Part shown: positions 1 to 7,203 of the stretch, piece by piece
Numbering within the stretch: position 1 is the stretch's first letter
How the letters are laid out: every line of letters starts with the position of its first letter
Assembly: GCA_030746295.1 (NCBI GenBank)
Contig: JASLMY010000036.1
Coordinates: forward strand, 1 to 27,267
Source of the DNA: Alphaproteobacteria bacterium
Lineage (GTDB): Bacteria; Pseudomonadota; Alphaproteobacteria; GCA-2731375
Reading direction: 5' to 3'
DNA length: 27,267 nt
Position numbers and translations under genes: made by a program
The notes under the pieces: model-generated
What the model was told of the DNA's origin: nothing
Database searches by the model: none
Seen by the model: the letters and a program-made list of their open reading frames with translations, nothing else

Positions 1-408
1 CACTATAGCACTATCGGCGAGATTGAAGGCCGGCCAATGATAGCCCGCCAGATGAAAATCGAAAAAGTCCGCCACCGCGCCGAACCGGATCCGGTCGACG
101 GTGTTGCCCAGGGCACCACCGACCACGGCGCCGATCGCCAGGCCCAGAAGCCGTGTCTCGACGCGCCAGAGCCAGACCAGCATGGCGGCGACGATCGCGA
201 TCGCCAGGGCGACGAAAGGCCAGGGCCCCAGCCCCGCGGCGCCGAACAAACCAAAACTGACACCCCTGTTCCAGACCATGACCAGGTCGAAGAAGGGCGT
301 CAGCTCGATGCCACGCTCATGCACCGCCAGCAGCCCGATCAACCACATCTTAGAGAGCTGATCGGCGATCAGGATCGCCACCGCGACGGCGAGGCCGAGA
401 CGTGCCAT
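1..408 (-). CDS. lspA: Lipoprotein signal peptidase (signal peptidase II), C-terminus cut by window start
   Basis: This is the inner-membrane aspartic protease that removes signal peptides from lipidated prolipoproteins. The frame is open from ATG at 408 to the window edge and gives 136 residues, so the last few dozen residues are missing. Seen in the translation: the early conserved ADQLSK (D16), the WNRGVSFG block (N47, R48), and both catalytic aspartates, D105 in GNTVDR and D132 in FNLADS. Hydrophobic segments lie near residues 4-16, 62-82 and 86-102, as expected of a four-helix membrane protein. It starts 10 bp downstream of the ileS stop, the classical ileS-lspA arrangement, so it is almost certainly co-transcribed with ileS. 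The identification is secure; only the C-terminus is unseen. Confidence 0.95.
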   Translation of the reverse strand, partial: MARLGLAVAVAILIADQLSKMWLIGLLAVHERGIELTPFFDLVMVWNRGVSFGLFGAAGLGPWPFVALAIAIVAAMLVWLWRVETRLLGLAIGAVVGGALGNTVDRIRFGAVADFFDFHLAGYHWPAFNLADSAIV

Positions 409-418
409 CGCCGGCAAA

Positions 419-3229
419 TCAGGTAGTCGCCGCCTCGACCGCGGCGACGCAACGGCCACAGAGGTCGTCGTGGCCGGCATGGCTGCCGACCTCGTCCAGG
501 ACCTGCCAGCAGCGCTCGCAGCGGCCGCCGCCGGCAAGGCCGACGACGACGGCGACATCCTCCTCGCCCTCCAGCCGGAAGGCACCGTTCGGCGCCGCCC
601 CGACGACGAGACCGGCATCGGAGGTGATGGCGATCTCGGCCAGGTCGATGCCTAGCATCACCTCGCCGTACTCGGGCGAGACGTAAACCTCGGGCCGGGC
701 CTGCAGGCTGGCGCCGATCCGCTTTTCCTGGCGTTCGATCTCCAGCGCCCCGGTGACCACGCGGCGCAGCCGACGCACCTTCTCCCAGCGCTCGGCGAGC
801 GCATCGTCGCGCCAGCTCTCCGGGATCTCGGGAAAGAGCTCCAGGTGCACGCTGGCATCGCTGGCGTCGTGGCGCACCAGCCAAGCCTCCTCGGCGGTGA
901 AGCAAAGAATCGGCGCCAGCCAGCGGACCAGGCAATGGTAAAGCTCGTCGAGAACCGTGCGGGCGGCGCGCCGGCGCACCTGGCTCGGCGCGTCGCAATA
1001 GAGCGCGTCCTTGCGGATGTCGAAATAGAAGGCCGACAGCTCGACGGTGCAGAAGTTGTAGAGATGCACGAAGAGGCGGTGGAAATCGAAGTCGTGACAG
1101 CACTTCCGGACCAGTCGATCGAGCTCGTAGAGCCGGTGCAGGACCCAGCGATCGAGCTCCGGCATCTCCGCCACCGGCAGCCGCTCCGCTTCCTCGAAGC
1201 CGTTCAGGTTGCCGAGCATGAAGCGCAACGTGTTCCTGAGCCGGCGATAGGAATCGACCTGCCCCTTCAGGATCTCCGGTCCGATCCGAAGGTCGAGGGA
1301 ATAGTCGGAGCTGACCACCCACTGGCGCAGGATGTCGGCACCGAGGCTGTCGCAAACCTCCTGCGGTGCCACCACGTTGCCGAGCGACTTCGACATCTTG
1401 TAGCCCTGGGCATCGAGAGTGAAGCCGTGCGTCAACACCGCGTCGTAGGGCGCCCGCCCGCGGGTGCCGCAGGATTCCAACAGCGAGGAATGGAACCAGC
1501 CGCGATGCTGGTCCGAGCCCTCGAGGTAGAGCGAGGCCGGCCAGGCGAGCTCGGGCCGGGCTTCCAGGACATAGCTGTGGCTGGCGCCGGATTCGAACCA
1601 GACGTCGAGGATGTCGTCGACCTTGTCGAAGCTCTCCGGGTCGTGCTCGTTGCCGAGGAAGCGGCCTGAGTCGCTGTCGAACCAGGCATCGGCACCCTCG
1701 GCCAGGACCGCCTGGATGATGCGCTCGTTGACCGTTTCGTCCTTGAGCGGCCGACCCGTCTCGCGGTCGACGAAGAGCGTCAGCGGCACCCCCCAGGCGC
1801 GCTGGCGCGACAGCACCCAATCGGGCCGCTCGGAGATCATCGCATGAATTCGGTTGCGGCCCTGCGCCGGCACCCAGCGGACCTGGTCGATCGCGGCGAG
1901 CGCCGTCTCGCGCAAGCCGGTCTCCGACATCGAGATGAACCACTGCGGCGTGTTGCGGAAGATCAGCGGCGCCTTGGAGCGCCAGGAATGGGGATAGCTG
2001 TGCTGCAGCTTGCCGCTGGCCAGCAGCATGCCGACGGCGGTCAGCTCGGCGACGACGTCGCCATCGCACTTGAAGACATGGGCGCCGGCGAAGATCGGCA
2101 CGTGGGGGAAGAAATTGCCGTCGCCGTCGACCGTCTGAGGCACCTCCAGGCCGTGCGCAACACCGACCTCGAAGTCCTCGGCGCCGTGGCCGGGGGCGGT
2201 GTGGACGAAGCCGGTGCCCTGGTCGAGGGTGACATGCTCGCCGGCCAAGAGCGGGACGTCGAAATCGTAACCCTTGCCGCGCCAGGGATGGGCGCAGCGG
2301 GTGGCCGCCAAGGCCTCGGGCGCGAGACTCGCCACCAGCTTGTGGCTTTCGATGCCGGTCTCGCGGCACATCGCCTCCAGAAGCGGCTCCGCCACGGCCA
2401 GCCGTTCGCCGACCTGGGCCAAGCTGCCCTCCGCCACCGCCTCCACCTCGATCAGCCGATAAGGGATCGTCGGCCCGAAGCAGATGGCGCGGTTGCCCGG
2501 CAGGGTCCAGGCGGTGGTGGTCCAGATCACGATTTGGGCGCCCTCGAGCTCGGGCACGCCGGCCTCGACCACCGGGAAGCGGACATAGACCGTGGTCGAG
2601 ACGTGGTCGTGATACTCGATCTCGGCCTCGGCCAGCGCCGTCTTTTCGACCACCGACCACATCACCGGGCGGTCTCCGCGGTAAAGGGCACCGTTCATCA
2701 GGAACTTCAACAGCTCGGCGACGATCTGCGCTTCGGCGGCATGGGTCATGGTGGTGTAGGGGTTGTCCCAGTCGCCGACGACACCCAGGCGCTCGAACTC
2801 CTCGCGCTGGACCTCGATCCAATGCGCCGCGAAGGCACGGCATTCCTCGCGGAATTCTGCGATCGGCACCTCGTCCTTGTTGCGGCCGTCCTTGCGGTAG
2901 CGCTCCTCGATCTGCCATTCGATGGGCAGGCCGTGGCAATCCCAGCCGGGGACGTAGTTGGCATCCTTGCCCATCATCTGCTGCGAGCGGTTGATGACGT
3001 CTTTGAGGATCTTGTTGAGGGCGTGGCCGATATGGATGTTGCCGTTGGCGTAGGGTGGGCCGTCGTGCAGGATGAACTTCTCGCGCCCCTTCGATTGCTC
3101 GCGCTGGCGGCGGAAAAGGTCGAGTTCCTGCCAGCGCGCCAACAGCTTGGGCTCGAGCTTCGGCAGCCCGGCGCGCATCGGAAATTCGGTCTTCGGCAGG
3201 TGCAAGGTGGCTTTGTAGTCGGTGCTCAT
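419..3229 (-). CDS. ileS: Isoleucyl-tRNA synthetase
   Basis: This cytosolic class I synthetase charges tRNA-Ile and edits valine. At 936 residues it is the normal length for a bacterial IleS. Visible landmarks are the HIGH signature (H66-IG-H69 in GNIHIGHALNK), the CP1 editing domain with TTAWTLPGNRA, the DVWFESGASH core block, the KMSKS loop (K611-S615 in YKMSKSLGN), the anticodon-binding domain, and a C-terminal zinc finger with cysteines C904, C907, C924 and C927. The ATG at 3229 gives the expected N-terminus, but its upstream sequence has no good Shine-Dalgarno. A leader of about 220 bp with two stem-loops separates it from ribF upstream; lspA follows 10 bp downstream. The reading is intact with no lesions. 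Confidence 0.98.
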   Translation of the reverse strand: MSTDYKATLHLPKTEFPMRAGLPKLEPKLLARWQELDLFRRQREQSKGREKFILHDGPPYANGNIHIGHALNKILKDVINRSQQMMGKDANYVPGWDCHGLPIEWQIEERYRKDGRNKDEVPIAEFREECRAFAAHWIEVQREEFERLGVVGDWDNPYTTMTHAAEAQIVAELLKFLMNGALYRGDRPVMWSVVEKTALAEAEIEYHDHVSTTVYVRFPVVEAGVPELEGAQIVIWTTTAWTLPGNRAICFGPTIPYRLIEVEAVAEGSLAQVGERLAVAEPLLEAMCRETGIESHKLVASLAPEALAATRCAHPWRGKGYDFDVPLLAGEHVTLDQGTGFVHTAPGHGAEDFEVGVAHGLEVPQTVDGDGNFFPHVPIFAGAHVFKCDGDVVAELTAVGMLLASGKLQHSYPHSWRSKAPLIFRNTPQWFISMSETGLRETALAAIDQVRWVPAQGRNRIHAMISERPDWVLSRQRAWGVPLTLFVDRETGRPLKDETVNERIIQAVLAEGADAWFDSDSGRFLGNEHDPESFDKVDDILDVWFESGASHSYVLEARPELAWPASLYLEGSDQHRGWFHSSLLESCGTRGRAPYDAVLTHGFTLDAQGYKMSKSLGNVVAPQEVCDSLGADILRQWVVSSDYSLDLRIGPEILKGQVDSYRRLRNTLRFMLGNLNGFEEAERLPVAEMPELDRWVLHRLYELDRLVRKCCHDFDFHRLFVHLYNFCTVELSAFYFDIRKDALYCDAPSQVRRRAARTVLDELYHCLVRWLAPILCFTAEEAWLVRHDASDASVHLELFPEIPESWRDDALAERWEKVRRLRRVVTGALEIERQEKRIGASLQARPEVYVSPEYGEVMLGIDLAEIAITSDAGLVVGAAPNGAFRLEGEEDVAVVVGLAGGGRCERCWQVLDEVGSHAGHDDLCGRCVAAVEAATT

Positions 3230-3276
3230 CGGAGGCGTGCTCTTGCCCTTGGGGACGGTCGGATGGTCGTGGAGTG

Positions 3277-3298
3277 CGGCGCCCGGATCGGGGCGCCG
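3277..3298 (-). repeat. Perfect 8-bp inverted repeat in the ileS leader
   Basis: CGGCGCCC at 3277-3284 and its exact complement GGGCGCCG at 3291-3298 flank a 6-nt loop. On the transcribed minus strand the hairpin would form about 48 nt before the ileS start. No T-run follows, so it is not a standard intrinsic terminator. The structure is clear; a role in ileS expression is only a guess. Confidence 0.5.
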
Positions 3299-3307
3299 AG
3301 GTCTGTT

Positions 3308-3331
3308 CCCGGCCCTCAGCGGAGAGCCGGG
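3308..3331 (-). repeat. Second stem-loop in the ribF-ileS gap
   Basis: CCCGGC (3308-3313) pairs with GCCGGG (3326-3331); after one mismatch CTC pairs with GAG, leaving a 4-nt loop. It lies 9 bp from the inverted repeat at 3277-3298, so the ribF-ileS interval carries two hairpins in tandem. It could slow or partly terminate readthrough from ribF, or protect the ileS 5' end. It has no T-run. Confidence 0.4.
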
Positions 3332-3449
3332 CGGCTAATTCGCAGTCCCGCTATCGGGCCGCGCCCTATCGCTGCCATCATCGACATGGCGGCCTTGTAG
3401 CAAGCCCGGCAGGTGAAGTCCACAAGCGCAAGCGGCGTGCCGGCGCCCC

Positions 3450-4469
3450 TCAATCTGCTGTCCGGCAGGGCGTCGGATAGGCGTCGAGCCGGTTTTCGGG
3501 CTGGGCCAGCAGCCCCCGGGCCGCCTCGCCGTCGGCTTGGATCTGCGCCTTCAGGGCCTCCAAGCCGTTGAACTTGCGCTCCGGCCTGAGGTGCTCGACG
3601 AAGGCGACCCTGACCTGATGGCCGTAGAGGTCGCCCGTGTAGTCGAAGACGTGCACCTCCAAGACCACGCTCTGGCCATCGAAAGTCGGGCGCCGGCCGA
3701 TGTTGGCGACGCCCTGGCACCAGCGGGTGGCGCCCCCTTCGGCGATGCCGACATGGACCGCATAGACGCCGAGCGCCGGCTTGAAGGCATGCGGCGAGAG
3801 ATGCAGGTTGAGGGTCGGAAAGCCCAACTGACGGCCGCGCTGGTCGCCCTTGTGGACGCGGCCCTCGACCTCCCACCAATGGCCCAAGAGCTCGGCGGCG
3901 CGGCGCGCGCGGCCACCTTCGAGATCGACCCGGATGATACTCGACGAGCAGACGTCGTTGTCGTGCATCACCGGCTCGATGACGCTGACGCCAAAGCCGT
4001 GCCGGACCCCGGCTTCGCGCAGGAACTCGGCATCACCGCTGCGCTGGTGGCCGAAGACGAAGTCGTAGCCGACGACGACGTGGGCGACCGCCAGCCCATG
4101 GACCAAGACTTCGTCGACGAAGACCTCGGCCGTCTTGCTGTAGAGCGCTTCGTTGAAGCGTAGCGCGAATAGCAGCTTCACGCCCTTGCCGGCCAGAATT
4201 CTGGCCTTGGAGCGGAACGGCGTCAGCCGGAAAGCCGGCCCGCCGGGGGTGAAGACGCGACGGGGGTGGGGCTCGAAGGTGACCACGGCAAGGTCGCGTC
4301 CTGCGGCCGACGCGATCCGCCCACAATCGGCCAGCAAGGCCTGATGCCCAAGATGCACGCCGTCGAAGTTGCCCAGCGCCGCGACACTACCCTTGAGCGT
4401 CGCCGGCAGCCCCCGATACTCACGGACGACGCGTATCGGGGTCTCGACCCTGGTTCCGCGCGCGTCCAT
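3450..4469 (-). CDS. ribF: Bifunctional riboflavin kinase / FAD synthetase
   Basis: It converts riboflavin to FMN and then to FAD in the cytosol. The 339 residues match the family. The N-terminal nucleotidyltransferase domain shows the HIGH-like motif GNFDGVHLGH (33-42) and the VVGYDFVFG block. The C-terminal flavokinase domain begins near residue 195 and contains RGRQLGFPTLNL and the VVLEVHVFDYTGDLYG segment with the catalytic glutamate. The ATG at 4469 follows a weak purine stretch (AAAGGG). The maoC-like gene lies 22 bp upstream on the same strand, suggesting one transcript. Downstream is a 220-bp gap with two stem-loops before ileS. The ribF-ileS-lspA order is common in proteobacteria. 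No odd features. Confidence 0.96.
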   Translation of the reverse strand: MDARGTRVETPIRVVREYRGLPATLKGSVAALGNFDGVHLGHQALLADCGRIASAAGRDLAVVTFEPHPRRVFTPGGPAFRLTPFRSKARILAGKGVKLLFALRFNEALYSKTAEVFVDEVLVHGLAVAHVVVGYDFVFGHQRSGDAEFLREAGVRHGFGVSVIEPVMHDNDVCSSSIIRVDLEGGRARRAAELLGHWWEVEGRVHKGDQRGRQLGFPTLNLHLSPHAFKPALGVYAVHVGIAEGGATRWCQGVANIGRRPTFDGQSVVLEVHVFDYTGDLYGHQVRVAFVEHLRPERKFNGLEALKAQIQADGEAARGLLAQPENRLDAYPTPCRTAD

Positions 4470-4491
4470 CGCCCTTTGCCGTCCTTTCGCC

Positions 4492-4968
4492 TCAGGCCGT
4501 CTCGCGCGTCGGCACCAGCACCAGCGCTTCGCCCTCGACCACCGTCGTCTCGCCGACCCGGCAACTGGTCTCGAGACGGCAACGGCGTTTCTCGGACGAT
4601 ACTTCCAGCACTTGGGCCCGCGCCGTCACCGTATCGCCGGCCCTGACCGGCGCGGTGAAGCGCAGGCTCTGGCTCAGATAGATGGCACCTGGGCCGGGCA
4701 GCTTGGTCCCGACCACGGTAGAGATCAGGCTCGCCGTCAACATGCCGTGCGCGATGCAGCCGCCGAAGCGGGTCTGCTCGCTGAACTCACGATTGAGATG
4801 CAAAGGATTGAAGTCGCCCGAAATGCCCGCAAACAGGACGATATCCGCCTCGGTCATGGTCCGCGAATAGAAGGCGGACATCCCCACCTCCAGATCCTCG
4901 ATGTAGTAGCCGTGCAATTCCTCGTAGAGATCGAAGGCTGGGCGGTCCTGGGCAAGCGTCTCGGCCAT
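4492..4968 (-). CDS. MaoC-family (R)-specific enoyl-CoA hydratase-like protein
   Basis: This is a 158-residue single hot-dog-fold protein of the MaoC/PhaJ type. Members hydrate trans-2-enoyl-CoA to (R)-3-hydroxyacyl-CoA in the cytosol, but many have other or unknown acyl-CoA substrates. The catalytic D-x4-H pair is visible as D52 and H57 in SGDFNPLHLN, followed by the family block AHGMLTASLIS. The FTAPVRAGDTVTA segment is the usual central strand. The start is well supported: AAAGGAG stands 6 nt before the ATG at 4968. It leads the minus-strand cluster with ribF 22 bp downstream and faces hyuA across 207 bp, so its promoter should lie in that divergent gap. The actual substrate cannot be assigned. 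Confidence 0.88.
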   Translation of the reverse strand: MAETLAQDRPAFDLYEELHGYYIEDLEVGMSAFYSRTMTEADIVLFAGISGDFNPLHLNREFSEQTRFGGCIAHGMLTASLISTVVGTKLPGPGAIYLSQSLRFTAPVRAGDTVTARAQVLEVSSEKRRCRLETSCRVGETTVVEGEALVLVPTRETA

Positions 4969-5175
4969 CTGGGCTCCTTTCCGGGCGGCATTGTGCGGCG
5001 CAAGATATAGCCGCCCTACCTAAGCGCCGCAACGGTGGCCGGCGCCTGCGGAGCCCGATCACCGACCTACCGATGCCTCTTCGCCGTTTCGCCAGGCAAT
5101 TGGCGCTAGCCAGACCAGCTATACAGTGATGGCCGGATCGGCTAGGGATTCTAGTGGCGCCAAGGGAGAGACGAG
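4969..5175. promoter_or_regulatory. Divergent promoter region between maoC-like gene and hyuA
   Basis: These 207 bp hold the 5' ends of two divergent genes, so both promoters should be here. On the plus strand a weak -10-like TATACA occurs at 5120-5125. The nearest TTG-containing element (TTGGCG, 5100-5105) is only 14 bp away, so no convincing sigma-70 pair is visible. The hyuA ribosome binding site is the GGGAGA just before 5176. No operator palindrome stands out. Confidence 0.3.
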
Positions 5176-7200
5176 ATGTCGTGGATCGGGATCGACGTCG
5201 GCGGCACTTTCACCGACGCCGTCGTCTACGACGCGGCCCGGGACGAGTTGCGTTCGGAAAAGGCGCCGACGACGCCGCGCGCGCCCGAAGAGGGCGTCTT
5301 GAACGCCCTGGACCGGCTCGGGATCGGGCTCGGCGATGCGGAGCGTCTGATCCACGGCATGACGCTGGCGACCAATACCGTCCTCGAGCGCAACGGAGCG
5401 GAAGTCTGGGTCGTCACCAACCGCGGCTTTCGGGACACGCTGGAGATCGCGCGCACCAATCGGCCGGTGCTCTACAACATCAAGACGCTGAAGGCGCCGC
5501 CGCTGGTGCCGCGACAGCGGATCCTGGAGCTCGACGAGCGCCGGCTGAGCGACGGCAGCGTGCTGAGGCCGGCCGACGACGGCGACATCGAGGTCGTGAT
5601 CGCGCGGCTTCGGGACGAACGGGCCCAGGCCGTCGCGGTTTGCTTCTTGCACAGCTACGCCAACCCGGAAAGCGAGCGGCTGGTGGCGGGTCGGATAGGG
5701 AAGGCCCTTCCCGATTGTTTCGTGACCGCGTCCGCCGACGTGCTGCCGGAATTCCGCGAGTACGAGCGCTTCTCGACCGCCGTCCTGAACGCCTACACCG
5801 GCCCACGGGTCGCCACCTATCTCACCTCCCTCGACCGCGCGCTCGCGGCCGCAGGCTATGGCCGCCAGGTCTTCATCATGATGTCCAACGGGGGCATGTT
5901 CACGGGCGAGCGCGCGGCCCGCTTCCCTGTCGGCACCATCCTCTCAGGACCCGCCGGCGGGGTCGCCGCCGGAGCGGTGCTGGGCGAGGCGATCGGCGAG
6001 CGCCATCTCATCACCTACGACATGGGCGGGACCAGCACCGACGTCTGCCTGCTGGACGATCTCGACGTTCCGCTCACCAACGAGCAGTTCGTCGCCGACT
6101 ATCCGAACCGCACCCCGCAGATCGAGATCAACACGGTCGGTGCCGGCGGCGGCTCCATCGCCTGGCTGGACAGCGGTCCGGTGCTCCAAGTCGGGCCTGA
6201 AAGCGCCGGCGCCGAACCGGGCCCCGCCTGTTATGGCCGCGGTGGCGAGCAGCCGACCGTGACCGACGCCAACCTCGCTCTCGGCCGCCTCAACCCAGAA
6301 GCAACGTTCGGTGGTGCCGTCCACCTCGACCTCGAGCGGTCCGAGGCCGCGATCGACGCCCTGGCGAGCCGCATCGAGGGCTTGAGCCGCCTCGACCTCG
6401 CCGAGGGTATCGTCCGGATCGCGCTCGCCCGCATGGTGAGCGCGATCAAGGAGATTTCCATCGGCAAAGGCCACGATCCACGCGACTTCGCGCTCCTCGC
6501 CTACGGCGGCGCAGGGCCGCTGCACGCGGCGCTGATCGCCGAAGAGCTGGAGATCCCGAAGGTGGTGATTCCCCCCAATCCCGGGAACTTCTCCGCCTAC
6601 GGCGCGGTTCTCTCCGATCTGCGCCACGACTACGTCAGGACCCTTCACGTGGCACTGGGGGACGGCGCGATGGCGACCATCGAGACCGTCTTCGGCGAGA
6701 TGGAGCAGCTGGGGCGCGACGAGGTGGCGGCCGAGCGGGTCGACGCCAAGGCCATCACCACCAAGCGGGCCTGCGGCATGCGCTATGCCGGTCAGTCCTG
6801 GGAGCTGCTCGTCGACCTGCCCGAAAGCCTGAGCGGCCTCGACCAGATTGCGGCCGCCTTCCACCAGGCGCACGAGCGGCGCTACGGCCACGCCAACAGC
6901 GACGATCCCGTCGAGATCGTCAATTTCCGCCTCGCGGTGATCGGCCAGATGTCGAAACCTCGGCTCCCCGAGCCCTCGGCCGATGGCGGTATCGAGGCAG
7001 CCGAGATCGCGCGGCGGCCGGTCTACCTGGACGGCGAGCACCGGGAGACGGCTGTCTACGAGCGCTCGCGGCTGGCGAAGGCGGCCGCCTTCCACGGACC
7101 GGCGATGATCGAAGAGGCCGGCTCCGTCACACTGGTGCCACTCGGGTGGCGTTGCGTCGTCGAGAGCTTCGGCGTGCTGATACTGATGAAAGACGACTGA
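5176..7200 (+). CDS. hyuA: Hydantoinase A / 5-oxoprolinase family subunit (ATPase subunit)
   Basis: This is the ATP-binding subunit of a two-subunit hydantoinase/oxoprolinase-type amidohydrolase, which couples ATP hydrolysis to opening of a cyclic amide such as N-methylhydantoin or 5-oxoproline. The acetophenone/acetone carboxylase ATPase subunits are relatives. The 674 residues are typical. The ASKHA-type phosphate motifs are visible: IDVGGTFTD at 6-14 and YDMGGTSTDV near 280, plus the GAGGGSIAWLD segment and the GGAGPLHA block. The ATG at 5176 has a purine-rich site GGGAGA close upstream. The stop is 3 bp from hyuB, so the subunits should be translated together. The substrate is not determinable from sequence. 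The gene is intact. Confidence 0.93.
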   Translation: MSWIGIDVGGTFTDAVVYDAARDELRSEKAPTTPRAPEEGVLNALDRLGIGLGDAERLIHGMTLATNTVLERNGAEVWVVTNRGFRDTLEIARTNRPVLYNIKTLKAPPLVPRQRILELDERRLSDGSVLRPADDGDIEVVIARLRDERAQAVAVCFLHSYANPESERLVAGRIGKALPDCFVTASADVLPEFREYERFSTAVLNAYTGPRVATYLTSLDRALAAAGYGRQVFIMMSNGGMFTGERAARFPVGTILSGPAGGVAAGAVLGEAIGERHLITYDMGGTSTDVCLLDDLDVPLTNEQFVADYPNRTPQIEINTVGAGGGSIAWLDSGPVLQVGPESAGAEPGPACYGRGGEQPTVTDANLALGRLNPEATFGGAVHLDLERSEAAIDALASRIEGLSRLDLAEGIVRIALARMVSAIKEISIGKGHDPRDFALLAYGGAGPLHAALIAEELEIPKVVIPPNPGNFSAYGAVLSDLRHDYVRTLHVALGDGAMATIETVFGEMEQLGRDEVAAERVDAKAITTKRACGMRYAGQSWELLVDLPESLSGLDQIAAAFHQAHERRYGHANSDDPVEIVNFRLAVIGQMSKPRLPEPSADGGIEAAEIARRPVYLDGEHRETAVYERSRLAKAAAFHGPAMIEEAGSVTLVPLGWRCVVESFGVLILMKDD

Positions 7201-7203
7201 TCG

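Noticed and set aside
369..2939. 856-residue minus-strand open frame over ileS
   Set aside because: It is a frame-shifted shadow of ileS, Arg/Gly/Pro-rich with no domain, in a gene whose own frame is fully conserved.
1844..3400. 518-residue plus-strand open frame opposite ileS and its leader
   Set aside because: Antisense shadow of ileS; no domain, start signal or coding-like composition.
5100..5125. TTGGCG/TATACA as a sigma-70 promoter of hyuA
   Set aside because: The spacer is only 14 bp and the -35 match is poor; kept only as a remark in the divergent region.
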